DNA of 64,000 bases from Podospora comata (lineage: Eukaryota > Ascomycota > Sordariomycetes > Sordariales > Podosporaceae), in assembly GCA_017354895.1 (NCBI GenBank), contig CP071493.1, positions 8,618,001-8,682,000 of the forward strand, in the 5' to 3' direction. Position numbers and translations under genes: made by a program. Positions 54,135 through 64,000 of the stretch are shown one piece after another (the first letter of the stretch is position 1; the number at the start of each line of letters is the position of its first letter). A model generated the notes under the pieces. That model searched no databases, had not been told where the DNA came from, and saw only the letters and a list, made by a program, of their open reading frames with translations.

Positions 54135-56679
54135 ATGAAGAGCTTTCTCCTCGGCCTGGCCGGCAAGCCATCACCGGAACCAGAGCCTGCCCAAACGGCG
54201 CAAGCTCCCGCTCTCAAAAGTGGGACTGACCTGGCCGATGCGATCACCGAAGGCATCAAAAAGCTTTCCACATCAGACCGGCAAAATGATTCTCAAAACG
54301 AGCAGGCAGCTAGCAATAGCCAAGATGAAGCCGCAAAAACAAGGACGGCCTCACCAGACGACCAGGAGGATTGGAGCTCGGGTGACGAGACGGTCGTCGA
54401 GCAGACAGTTGCACATCCCAAGCAAAACATGATTGACCACATCATGAAGAGCTTGTGTACTTCCCTCGACACCAAAATCACTGAGTTGACTCAGTTCGCC
54501 AGTCTCGCCAAAACTGAGAAGGCATTCAGTGTCGCCGACTTGCCAGCAGCTCCCAAGAAGGGAAAGACACCTACGGCGGACAAGCCTCGAGAGCAGCAGG
54601 AAGCCAAAGAGACTCTGAAGGAGGAAAAGGAGAGCACTGAGGAGGAGGAAGTACCCAAGCCTATGAAGCTCTCTGACCTGTCCAAATCGAAGAAGCCAAC
54701 CTCAACGTCTGCAGCTCCTCCTCCACCTCCTGCCCCAGCCCCCGGTGCTGAGCCTGAACAAGACTTTGCCTCGCTCATGCTAACCGCCAAATCTCAACCC
54801 TCTGCGGCCTCACCTAGTTTCCCGGCCACCTCTTTTGGCGCATTGCAGTTGGCGAGCATGCCGTTTATGGCCTCGGTCATGACGAATTTTCCCCAAATCG
54901 AACCTTCATCTACTCAGCGGCCTTCCCAAAGCTTTTCTCGTTCCATCAGACCGACGCAAACGTCAGCACCATATATCGCACCAGCCCCAAGCTTGCCTCT
55001 ATCTCCGGCCCCTTCACCGCCAGCAGGGGATCACCCATCACCACCATCCTCTGCAAAAAGGAATGCCAAGCGATCATTGGATGACGAGCTGCAAGGGCCA
55101 ACAGCAGCTGATTTGCAGCCTCCCTTTGGTCATGAAGAGGTCTATTCACGCAGAATTTCGGGTATTTCGGCTCCTTTTGGGTTTGGCCGTCCCAGTCCGA
55201 GAGCGCCCACTGTATCCTCACAGATGCCACAGTCGCGACAACTTCATACGGCTCCGCAACCTCGCGCACCCAACTTCCCACCAGGGCCGCCTGCTGCGTC
55301 TAGATCGATCCCAAGTGTCGACTCTTTCTTTAACGCCCCTCAACTTCCGAGAGATTCGTTTATTCCAGAGCAAGAATTATCTCCCAAAACGTTAGGTGAT
55401 GTTGCTACGCATGCTACTGCAAGGCGGCATCTCAGTGAAGCCGAGGTGGAGCCACCCGAAGACCACGACGGGAGACGCAAAAAGGCACGGCGAGCCACGT
55501 CTGATAGCCCCGCCGGGCTGATGAGAAGCGGAAACAAGTTTGCCTGTCCCTACTTCAAGCGGAACCCTCGCAAATATCAGAAATGGACGTCTTGCCCGGG
55601 CCCGGGATGGGAGGAAGTTCATCGAGTCAAGTGTGTAGTTTCCTCGACGTCGAACCCGTGGTGTGTTTTATTAACCAGACAGCAGAACTCATCTTTACAG
55701 ACGACACAGGCTCCCAATTCAGTGTCCTCGTTGTTGGGACACCTTTGAGGAAGATACTATTCTTCAAAATCATCTCCAACAGGACCCGCCGTGCACCATG
55801 CAGCAAAACAGGATTCCACACGAAGGCTTCACCAAGGATCAGGAAAAGAAATTGCGGAGTCGCAAAAAGGCCCAGCCAAACATGACGGATGAAGATAAAT
55901 GGGTTGAGATCTATATGATCCTGTTTCCAGACGATGATCCGGACTCTGTCCCCACACCATGTCTGTGAACCCCCTCGACCAAACTCCGTGCCGAGTTCTC
56001 GGGCTGACAAGTCACAGACTACGATGACCAGGACGACGATAACGCTACCCCTGCCTCGGGCTTGGGTTCTGGTTCGAGCGATCTGGAGGATTATGCAACG
56101 TTTCTCAGAAGAGAAATGCCAACTCTTGTTCGTCGTGAACTCGAGGTGCTCTTTCAAAACGAATCCCGAGATGTTGAGGACAGACTTCGATCCAAGGTGG
56201 AAGACATCATGGTCGGTCTCCAACCAAAGCTAATGAGCCTTTACCGCCAAAGCCAAATGCCACTCAGCGAATATGGTCCGCCGCAGGACATTCCTCAATT
56301 GCAAATCCCGGCAGATCAACCAGCGCAGTGGGATACTTTGAGCAGCAGCGATCTCGCCACCCCTGCCATGTCGACTGGCACCGGAACAAGCATTGACCTG
56401 GGCACAGGGATGCATCCGACGTCCCCATATCAGCAAATGACCGGCGGGGAGGGATTTGATTCTACCAATCTCGACTACAGCTCATTAGCAAGTCTCGAAT
56501 GGGATGGAAACCAGCTGCACTCCAACACTGGCTATCAGTTTCAACAGCAGGCCCAGAACCTGAATTGGGATCAAGAGTTCAACAAGTTGCTCAGCCCTGT
56601 GGTGTATGCTCCGCTTAATGGAGAACTCAATTTTGCCACTGGGTTTCAGGGAAACTTTCAAGGTTCATACCAGGGGTAA
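54135..56679 (+). CDS. C2H2-type zinc-finger protein (fungal family), disordered N-terminus
   Basis: 810 aa in three exons (54135-55630, 55686-55960, 56018-56679) with 55- and 57-nt introns. Residues 1-470 are mostly disordered: acidic and Gln-rich at first, then Pro/Ser-rich with a run of prolines, and a KRNAKRSLDDE basic patch. The conserved core is NKFACPYFKRNPRKYQKW, then CPGPGW..VHRVK and, after the first intron, THLYRRHRLPIQCPRCWDTF. This is the atypical C2H2 motif seen in many fungal proteins, and its first intron splits the finger. QDPPCTM and an EDKWVEIYMILFPDD segment follow, then a helical region LEDYATFLRREMPTLVRRELE and a Gln/Asn-rich tail. Probably nuclear; role unknown. Confidence 0.87.
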
Positions 56680-57046
56680 GGGGGGTGAAAACATGACCGG
56701 AAAACTTTGGGTCAATGGTTATGAGTTATGACAGCCTTTCTGTATTTTTGTCTGGTGATGAATGATCAGTAGCTGAAGAAATACAACAGCGTACATTTCC
56801 TATTTGAGTAGCTCGGGGTCGCATTGCCAGTGTCTTGTTGGTAGCGAAATAGCCGCCGGATATACTACCTTGCCTTGGTGCCGCGTGAAGCATTCAGCTA
56901 GCACATGGTTGATATTTGTGTCTAGCAATGCTCCCGCTGTGGAACCACTATGGACAGATTGCACTTCTGATATTGATAACAATGTCCTATCCAGCCGCTC
57001 GTGTCTTCGTGTCTATTGAATTTCACCTGACATCAAGCAAGTCACA
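56680..57046. other. intergenic
   Basis: No gene seen. Promoter of the SET gene. Confidence 0.5.
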
Positions 57047-58414
57047 ATGGCACTCTCAAACATCTTATCTCTTGTCCTTCTAGCATCGGCATGCAAGGCG
57101 AAACAAACAACAGCAGCTGGGTTTCCCTCTGCAAATCAGCAATGTCCTCATCATCCAGCAGGCCGCTTGGAAACAGCTGCGCTGCTACCGGTTTGTCCAC
57201 TTCCAGGGCACATTGGCGTCCTGTCCGATGAAAGCTCCAATGCCATCGCGTGGGACTACCCACCCAAATGCATTTCACCTCCAGCAAAAGACAATACAAC
57301 CGTCCCAAGAATCGACTGCCTGTTCACTTCGACCACCTTTCGCAATGGCCACGGCATCAGCTTGGTTTCTTCCACACTGACAACATCCCATATTGTCGGT
57401 GTTGGCTCATTTGATGATGAGGCCCCTCCGCTTGGGGTACAGCGCCGCGAGAATCTCGGTCCTGCCTACGAGATTGTCCCGGTGGAAGGAAAAGGGTTGG
57501 GTGTTGTTGCCAAGCGCAAGATCAAGCGTGGAGAGATTGTCATGTCTGACTACCCTTCCCTACTTATTGGGACAGGCTTCTTGGGCACCGCACAGCCCCA
57601 TCATAGGAGACGGGTGCTCAAGCAAGCCATCAATCAGCTTCCCGATAAATTGAGGTCCAAGGTCAGGGTTTTGTCGAGAGGAGCAGAAAAGTACGAGGTG
57701 GACGCCATCTTGGGACCGAATGCCAATACGGTCATGATTGGAGAGCAAGACGGGGAGCAAATGCATGTCGGCCTGTTTGCTGAGGCTGCGAGGATAAACC
57801 ATGGCTGCAGACCAAACGTTCACTCGAGGTTCTCGGAGAGGAGGTTGACAATGGAGATCATGGCTCATGTAGCCATCGAGCCGGGAGAGGAGATCTTGAT
57901 GAGTTGTAAGTGCTGGACTATAGGGTATTCAACACACATGCATATTGCTAACTGATATGTGATAGATGTGCCCATCACAACTGTCCGTGATGAAAGACGA
58001 AAGTATCTCAAAGACCATTGGGGATTTGACTGCAAGTGTCAATTGTGTACTGGTACGAAGAATGAGATTGAGGAGTCAGAGTTCTATCGACGCCGCCAAA
58101 AGAGTCTCAAGGAGAGTATTGAGAGCGCGCGTGCCGAAGGGTTCTTCAAGGATGCCATTGTCATGAGCGGCGAGTGGCATGAGTTTAGCGAGTGGGACAT
58201 GGTTCCCCCCCTTGCGCCTGAGTACCATGATAGCCTGGCAAACTTGCATTACGCAAATGGGGATTTGTTCAATGCGACAAGATATGCGAGGATGGCATAT
58301 GATGGGTGGGTGAGGTTTGGCAGTGTGGATGACGAAAAGTTGGAGCATTCGAGAACGGTGCTGGCAAAGATTGAAAAGGAGTTTGAGAAGAGTTTGAAGT
58401 TTGAGAAGGACTAA
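57047..58414 (+). CDS. SET-domain protein with N-terminal signal peptide
   Basis: 435 aa in two exons (57047-57905, 57966-58414) with a 60-nt intron joining EEILMSY to VPITTVRDERRKYL. The N-terminus MALSNILSLVLLASACKAKQ reads as a signal peptide, followed by a Cys-containing region. The SET core begins at about residue 140 (YEIVPVEGKGLGVVAKRKIKRGEIVMSDYPSLL). The NHxCxPN motif is NHGCRPNVHSRF and the Tyr of the EEILMSY motif is present. A post-SET Cys cluster DCKCQLC follows. Secreted or organellar SET-like proteins of this layout are common in ascomycetes and their substrates are not known. A histone target would require loss of the signal-peptide reading. Confidence 0.87.
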
Positions 58415-58939
58415 CAACCTGGCGTGTATATTCCTTGGTTGAGATTGAAAATTTCATTCTTTTTGACTGTTTGTTGATCACCGGAGCCAGAAGTCGTCGC
58501 CGAAAGAGAACCACAGAGCCCAGCCACACAGTTTGGTTGTCCACCACATCGGCTTATTACAGGAATACCTGTGTCGATCATCACATTTGTAAATATACCT
58601 TCCTAATAGACAAATCCCATGCATCGGTTCCGGCACCGGAGGCACGGGACAGATGCAAGAGGGGTTACATTGGTAGCTCAGCTCTACCTTACGTGTATCG
58701 AAAGTGACAGAGGCAACCATTGTGTACAACCCTCATGATTCTACAAATAGCTTATGGCCTATGCTGGCTTGGTATGTGTCCTGCCATTGTTGCAATCAGC
58801 TTACAAGGTCATGCTGTAAGCCACGGGGTACTTGGGGAATGGTCCTAACGCCATGTATAAGGAGCTGATGCACAGGGCTAATTTGTCACAGCATCTCACA
58901 ACCTGGAAATCAGTGGAGAGCCGACTTGAAGATTTCAGC
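58415..58939. other. intergenic
   Basis: No gene seen. Promoter of the BBE oxidase. Confidence 0.5.
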
Positions 58940-60930
58940 ATGTGGTCTGTTACTGCGATAATCACTGCCACGCTTTTCACGCAGGTGGCAATAGGTCAAC
59001 CTCCGAATGACTCCCACTTTTCAGATGTCGAGATCGACAATGTGGCTTCAGGGATCTTGGGCAACCGAGGACCATCCACCAAACCAACATCGCGTTGCAA
59101 AGCCTTCCCCGGAGAAACCGCGTGGCCATCTGTTTCGGATTGGGCCAGTTTAAATCGTACTATAGGTGGGGTTTTGCTCAACCCTTCCCCCCCAGCCTCG
59201 GTGTGCTATCCGACTTCAGCAAGCTTCAACACCACGGCATGCAACTTTTTGTTTAATGGTGCTAGTCAAAGCACTTTCTGGTTTGATGATCCGGTCACTG
59301 TTCAAGGGACCTGGCCTCAGGGTTTGACATGCCCCCTCGTGAGGAACCCTCAAGCTAATGCCACCTGTACGAGGGGAGGTTATCCTGTTTACGTGGTCAA
59401 TGCTACACAACCAAAGCATGTTCAGTCAGCGGTGAATTTTGCAAGAGAAAAGAACGTTCGGCTGATAATCAAGTATGTTTACTTGGCCGTCCTGCATCTG
59501 TGTCTGTGCCTCCTGCTGACTGACGCATAGAAACACGGGTCATGACTTTCTTGCTCGCAACATCGGTGCGGGATCTCTGAGCATCTGGACCCATAATCTG
59601 AGAGGTTTTGAGTTCATATTAGATTATAAGCAACCCGGAGGACGTTACCGAGGTCCTGCTGCGTGGGTTGGCGCTGGACTACAGGTCTATGACGCGTTTA
59701 GATATGCACTGGCGCACAACATCACTCTACCTGCTGCTTCTTGTCTAACCATTGGGTCTTACGGAGGTTGGATATCGGGTGGAGGCCACTCCCCTTTATC
59801 ATCCAAGTATGGCCTAGGAGTAGACCAGGTTTTGGAGCTCAAGGTTGTGACAGCCGACGGAAAATATGTTACGGCTAACCCGACCAAAAACGAGGATCTG
59901 TTCTTTGCTTTGCGAGGTGGTGGAGGCAGTGAGTGTTTTGCATCTCCTGTACAAAGTATGCCACCGAAGCTAACAGACAAACCAAGGCACATATGGAGTG
60001 ATAACATCAGCCATTGTGAAAGCCCATCCTGCCATCAATCTGACCATCGCGTCCTTCAACTTCAATCTTGGCAACACACCTTCTTCGAGCCCCTCCTCAA
60101 ATCCAACCATTACCAACAGCACTACATTTTGGCTAGGCTTCAACGCTATCTTTGCTTTTGCAATTCCTATTGTAGATGCAGGGGGTTATCTCTGGACAAA
60201 TGGACTGCCTTCTGGTCCTGGCTTCGCCATGCAAGTCCAGGTGCAGATGCCGGGCTTGTCTCCAGGTGAAGCACTTGCTTTTACTCAACCTCTTCTGGAT
60301 GAGCTGAACGGCCTTGGGATACCTGTTGCAAACATCAACGTCCGCACCCAGGTTTACAGCAGCCAATCGTCGACCGGAGCAGGCGGTCCTCCAGGTGCAG
60401 GTGGATATTTTGCTTCTCGTCTGTTCCCGCGGGCGGCATACGTTGATCCTGTCCTATTCTCCAAAGCCATGAACGCCTCACGAGTACTGGTTGAAGCGGG
60501 GTATACGTTTCATGGACTCAACATGGCTCCCACGCTCGAAGCAGCAGGCCACCCTTACCCAGCAGGCGTCAACCCCGTATGGAGAGAAAGTGTCATGCAC
60601 GCTGACATATTCGGATTCAGCAAGCTCAATCTTGGAACAGCCACTGATCAGCAGGTCATTGCAGCCCAGCTTGCTCTGACACAACTGATGGAGCCCCTCA
60701 AGGAGGCAACGCCAGGGGGAGGGAGCTACCTCAACGAAGGGGATCCTCATGAGCCGAACTGGCAACAGTCATTCTATGGGGACAATTATTCAAAGCTTGT
60801 CAGGGTGAAGAAGACTCGAGATCCTTGGGGTGTATTTTGGGCGCCGACCACCCCGGGAAGTGAAGAGTGGAAGATTGAGGGAGAAGGGGGGCTTTTGTGG
60901 AGGCAGAATGGTCGACTTTGTAGGGTGTAA
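58940..60930 (+). CDS. secreted FAD-linked oxidase (berberine-bridge/6-hydroxynicotine oxidase type)
   Basis: 624 aa in three exons (58940-59472, 59531-59928, 59987-60930) with 58-nt introns. The start [20 protein letters not shown] gives a signal peptide; the longer upstream frame lacks a suitable ATG context. The FAD-binding PCMH domain starts at about residue 150 ([23 protein letters not shown]). NTGHDF contains the His likely bearing the 8-alpha-histidyl FAD. The usual cysteine of bicovalent enzymes is not seen in [17 protein letters not shown], suggesting monocovalent flavin. The second splice restores [14 protein letters not shown]. The C-terminal BBE segment has [21 protein letters not shown]. 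These enzymes oxidise alkaloids, sugars or phenols with O2, producing H2O2. Substrate unknown. Confidence 0.92.
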
Positions 60931-61609
60931 AGGTGTCAATGTTTGAACATCGTTTGTTTATTGCGGCATGCTCTTCGAGGGAAACAACTCGAAGATAGGT
61001 ACCCACTCCACATGAGTAAAAGTTAAGAAGCTGAACTTGACCAGACTCTGGTGTTTTACCGACATGGTATTTCATCTCTGCGTTTTCCTCAACTGTCTCC
61101 AACCCAGGAGGTGCATTTGGCCGAAGGATTGGCCAATCAATCTTCTCATCCGTCCCACCTGCATTATGTGCTTGGCGATGATGCAACGCGATTGACACGT
61201 GCAGAAGAATGTGCATTTAATTGACCGTAGCATTCTCTGAGCTTATCCTTGCAAATGGAACCGTCCGCTCTCCGTCCCCCACCTCGGCTATACCGGGCTA
61301 GATTGGAAAAGGAAGCAGCTCAACCGTCGTCGATATATGTGGGAACGATGTGGCAGGGAGACATGCCGATAACGCTGAGAATGCTCACTTTATTGGATCC
61401 CGTGTAGACGGCCCTTGCCATCGGGGAGGAAGAGATGGAAACTCCAAGACGCAGCAAAACCGAGACCCCGGAAAGATGGATGCAACTCTGTCTTGTGCAA
61501 GCACGTGGCAAGGACTCGCCTTGTTCATAAAGATCATCTCCCCGCTCCCACCCAGACGTGATAGTTACTCGCCCCAGGTACCTTGTTTCCCCTGTGCCAA
61601 ACCACCACC
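60931..61609. other. intergenic
   Basis: No gene supported. Contains ataggtaccca at about 60996 and the GDPD promoter. Confidence 0.5.
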
Positions 61610-62930
61610 ATGGCGACCTTCCAGAAGCTTGCGATCCTTTGCCTCGGTGCTTCCACTGTGCTTGCCGCCCCTAGCGACAGGCACAATGACAAGAAGACAC
61701 CCAAGGTGTCGCCCATCAAGCAGATCTCTCTCGGGCCGCGCCCCTACTGGCTCGTGGATCAGATGGACGAGGGGCCTCTCAAGAAGAAGCTCGCCTCTTG
61801 TTCAGAGAAGAGGATGAAGCCCAGCGACTGGAGCATTTCTCACCGTGGCGGTGGCACCCTTCAGTTCCCGGAGCATACCTACGACTCAATTATTGCTGGT
61901 GTCAGTGTTGCCCATTCACCCCTTAGGAAGAACCTGTCTAACTCGAGCCCCTAAACAGACCAGAATGGGAGCCGGCATTCAGGAATGCGATGTCACCTTC
62001 ACCAAAGACCTTCAACTCGTCTGCCGCCATGCCCAATGTGACTTGCACACCACAACCAACGTCGTTTCTCTCCCTGAACTTAATGCCAAGTGCACCACCC
62101 CCTTTCAGCCTGCGTCTGGGGACAGGCCTGCTAAGGCCAAGTGTTGCACTTCGGATTTCACTTTGGCAGAGATCAAGACGCTTTGTGCAAAGATGGACGC
62201 CTCGGATCCGAAAGCAACAACCCCGGAGGAGTATCTTGGTGGCACAGCAAGCTGGAGGACCGACCTCTACGCCAAAACCTGCAGCGAGGTGCCTACTCTC
62301 AAGGAATTCATCTCTCTGGTTGACGATCTCGGTCTCAAGTTCACGCCTGAGTTGAAGGCCCCTGAGGTGCCCATGCCCTTCAATGGCGGCAACTACACCC
62401 AGGCGGCCTATGCCCAACACATGATTGATGAGTTCAAGGCGGCCGGTATCAAGCCAGAGAGGGTGTGGCCACAATCTTTTGTGTATGAGGATGTCCTGTA
62501 CTGGCTAAAGGCTGAGCCAAAATGGGGAAAGCAAGCCGTGTTGCTGGACGAGAGCGGCGATGAGCCAGGTACATTCCCCTCTGCGGTCGCGAGGCTCAAG
62601 GAGTACAAGAAGGCCGGTGTTAGGATTGTCGCTCCTCCTCTGCCCTACTTGGTCACCGTTGATAAGAAGGGAAAGATTGTGCCCAGCAGCTATGCCATCG
62701 AAGCCAAGAAACAGAAACTCGACGTCATTACGTGGAGCTTGGAGAGGAGCGGTTGGCTTGGTGACGGCAGCGGAGGAGGATATTACTATGCAAGCGTGGC
62801 CAATGTGACCAACGGCGAGGGAGATGTGTACAATCTGTTACATGTGTTGGCTCAGGATGTGGGAGTCATTGGCGTCTTTTCTGATTGGAGTGCCACGGTC
62901 ACATACTATGCCAATTGCTTCGGCCTGTAG
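61610..62930 (+). CDS. secreted glycerophosphodiester phosphodiesterase-like protein
   Basis: 420 aa in two exons (61610-61900, 61959-62930) with a 58-nt intron joining DSIIAG to [14 protein letters not shown]. Signal peptide [20 protein letters not shown]. The GDPD catalytic signature is [13 protein letters not shown]; after the intron come [12 protein letters not shown] (metal-binding Glu/Asp) and [10 protein letters not shown] (catalytic His). [13 protein letters not shown] supplies another metal ligand, and PPLPYLVTV with [13 protein letters not shown] closes the barrel. The protein is longer than minimal GDPDs because of the [11 protein letters not shown] insertion. The family hydrolyses glycerophosphodiesters to glycerol-3-phosphate; secretion suggests phosphate or lipid scavenging. 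Confidence 0.93.
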
Positions 62931-63413
62931 TCGACCAAGCAGCATACACGAGTATGAGCGAACTTGATCATATCTACATGTGCCTACTGTTTTTGAGCCG
63001 TTCCATGTTCCTGTGATCACAGCTCGCCATCGACCGTCAGGCCAACTTTATTTGGTATTATCAATTGGTCTGTTGAGAAGCTCAGCCTATCGTGTTCAAG
63101 ATCAGATGGAAAAGAACCTATTGCAAATACATGTACCTATGTATACATGTACCTATGTACCCAAGGAGGAATATAAACCAAGATCTTGATGCCAATCAGG
63201 ATCGCCGCTTGATGGCCTGGTGACCAATGCTTCAGGCTCCAACAGCTCTTGGAATAAAAAGACCAATGAGAATGGGCTCAAGGACAGGCAGCTTCTTGGT
63301 ATGGGGTAAAAAGCAGACATCTGCCTTCTGAGCCGTGTTAGAGGTAGTATAAGGAGACCACTCATTCCTCGACACAAGCAATCAATATTACATCCAACTT
63401 CAACCTCAACAAC
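62931..63413. other. intergenic with 16-bp tandem duplication
   Basis: No gene supported. Two identical adjacent 16-bp units occur at 63127-63158. The right end is the promoter of the second AAA gene. Confidence 0.5.
63127..63158. repeat. perfect 16-bp direct tandem repeat (two copies)
   Basis: Unit atacatgtacctatgt at 63127-63142 and again at 63143-63158, with palindromic tacatgta inside each unit. Likely a simple duplication; no function evident. Confidence 0.9.
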
Positions 63414-64000
63414 ATGGACACCATTGACAAGAACGAAAACCCTGCTCTGGCCTTTGAAGGCTGGACAGAGCATGCAAGTCGAGATCGCATCAGTACCGAT
63501 ACCAAGGTACACCAGCTGCTCAGCGCTGCATACCCAGGTCACCATGTTACACGCACACAGACATCGTCCTGTGATCTTTTGGGTTTCGCTGACGCCGGCT
63601 ACGCAACCAAAACCCCGGATCGTCCACGTGGCTACGACGCTATTCGCAAGTTTGTGGCCCCGAAACTTCGATACGAAAAGGGCAATGACAAACTTGAGGA
63701 TGAGGTACGCTTTGGTGCCTGGAAATACGAATGGGAAAGCCACCAATTCCTGGTATATGAATTGTCATTCAGGGACTACCTGCTGAGCCGGGTCATACGG
63801 TTTCTCTATGTGATAACACCTCCTTCCGTGGACGGCGCAGTGGACATTCATGGCCACCATCCCAAGACCGATGAGCTTCTTCTGGTAGCCGGGAAGTGGA
63901 CGAAGGAGATGCACGATGAAATATGGGTCTTTGACAACCAGCAGTGGATGAAGGATAAGGAGTTATACCGGAGTGTTCTTGGAGCGTCGTGGGACGATGT
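63414..64000 (+). CDS. BCS1-like AAA ATPase, N-terminal part, truncated by window
   Basis: The frame is open from ATG 63414 to the window end, 195 complete codons and the first two bases of the next. The N-terminus MDTIDKNENPALAFEGW has no targeting signal. Residues 165-195 (DEIWVFDNQQWMKDKELYRSV, then ASWDD) align with DEIWVFDGGWWQKSRELFDSV...SSWDN of the AAA gene at 45051. The AAA module should therefore lie just beyond the window. It is a diverged paralogue, about 18 kb away on the same strand. Confidence 0.8.
   Translation, partial: MDTIDKNENPALAFEGWTEHASRDRISTDTKVHQLLSAAYPGHHVTRTQTSSCDLLGFADAGYATKTPDRPRGYDAIRKFVAPKLRYEKGNDKLEDEVRFGAWKYEWESHQFLVYELSFRDYLLSRVIRFLYVITPPSVDGAVDIHGHHPKTDELLLVAGKWTKEMHDEIWVFDNQQWMKDKELYRSVLGASWDD

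Noticed and set aside
53666-54271. Minus-strand 201-codon ORF
   Set aside because: Overlaps and shadows the promoter and first exon of the C2H2 gene; no motif, and codon pattern follows the opposite strand.
1-64000. CRISPR arrays, operon promoters, riboswitches, prophage genes
   Set aside because: The gene structure is eukaryotic and no repeat-spacer pattern or phage gene was found.

Overview
This window is nuclear DNA of a filamentous ascomycete, most likely a Sordariomycete (Sordariales-like). Genes are single units on both strands, mostly interrupted by GT-AG introns of about 50-65 nt with CTRAC-type branch sites. There are no operons or ribosome binding sites. Typical fungal families are present: Zn2Cys6 regulator, CYP505 P450-reductase fusion, GMC oxidoreductase, hybrid histidine kinase, CBM1-tailed feruloyl esterase and BCS1-like AAA ATPases. 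All spliced models below were joined by hand, and each intact model keeps an open frame with a total length divisible by three.

Layout. 1-6 kb: 3' part of a kinesin (+), then an Erg6-like methyltransferase and a phenol-hydroxylase-like flavin monooxygenase (both -). 7-16 kb: a STAND/HeLo-like N-terminus fused to a degenerate LMW-phosphatase-like domain, a secreted protein made of three six-cysteine modules, and a 1362-residue hybrid histidine kinase (all +). 16-20 kb: a CYP505 fatty-acid hydroxylase. 20-29 kb: a partly decayed block holding a fungal-family gene with an internal amber codon, an intact GMC oxidase (-), an APH-type kinase relic, a Cys-rich relic and a longer APH-type kinase pseudogene. 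The stops are compatible with C-to-T (RIP-like) decay. 29 kb: intron-containing tRNA-Leu(AAG) (-). 29.5-33.5 kb: EXPERA/TMEM97-like protein (+), a membrane protein (-) and a feruloyl esterase with CBM1 (-). 33.4-38.7 kb: gene-poor, with one CinA-type amidohydrolase. 38.7-49 kb: Zn2Cys6 regulator (+), HSL-type esterase (-), APH-family pseudokinase (+), AAA ATPase (+), Yvc1-type TRP channel (-). 50-64 kb: GPI-anchored GH128-like glucanase (+), frameshifted SDR (-), PPOX-like flavin-binding protein (-), C2H2-type protein (+), secreted SET protein (+), BBE-type FAD oxidase (+), secreted GDPD phosphodiesterase (+), and the start of a second AAA ATPase running off the window.

The genes do not form an obvious biosynthetic cluster. 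Several are secreted or oxidative enzymes (P450, GMC, BBE, phenol hydroxylase, esterases), as expected of a plant-biomass-degrading fungus. The most unusual items are the triplicated cysteine module with an intron at the same point of every copy, the dead-phosphatase/STAND-like fusion, the decayed block at 20-29 kb, and a frame-preserving Yvc1 intron carrying a 9-nt triplet repeat.
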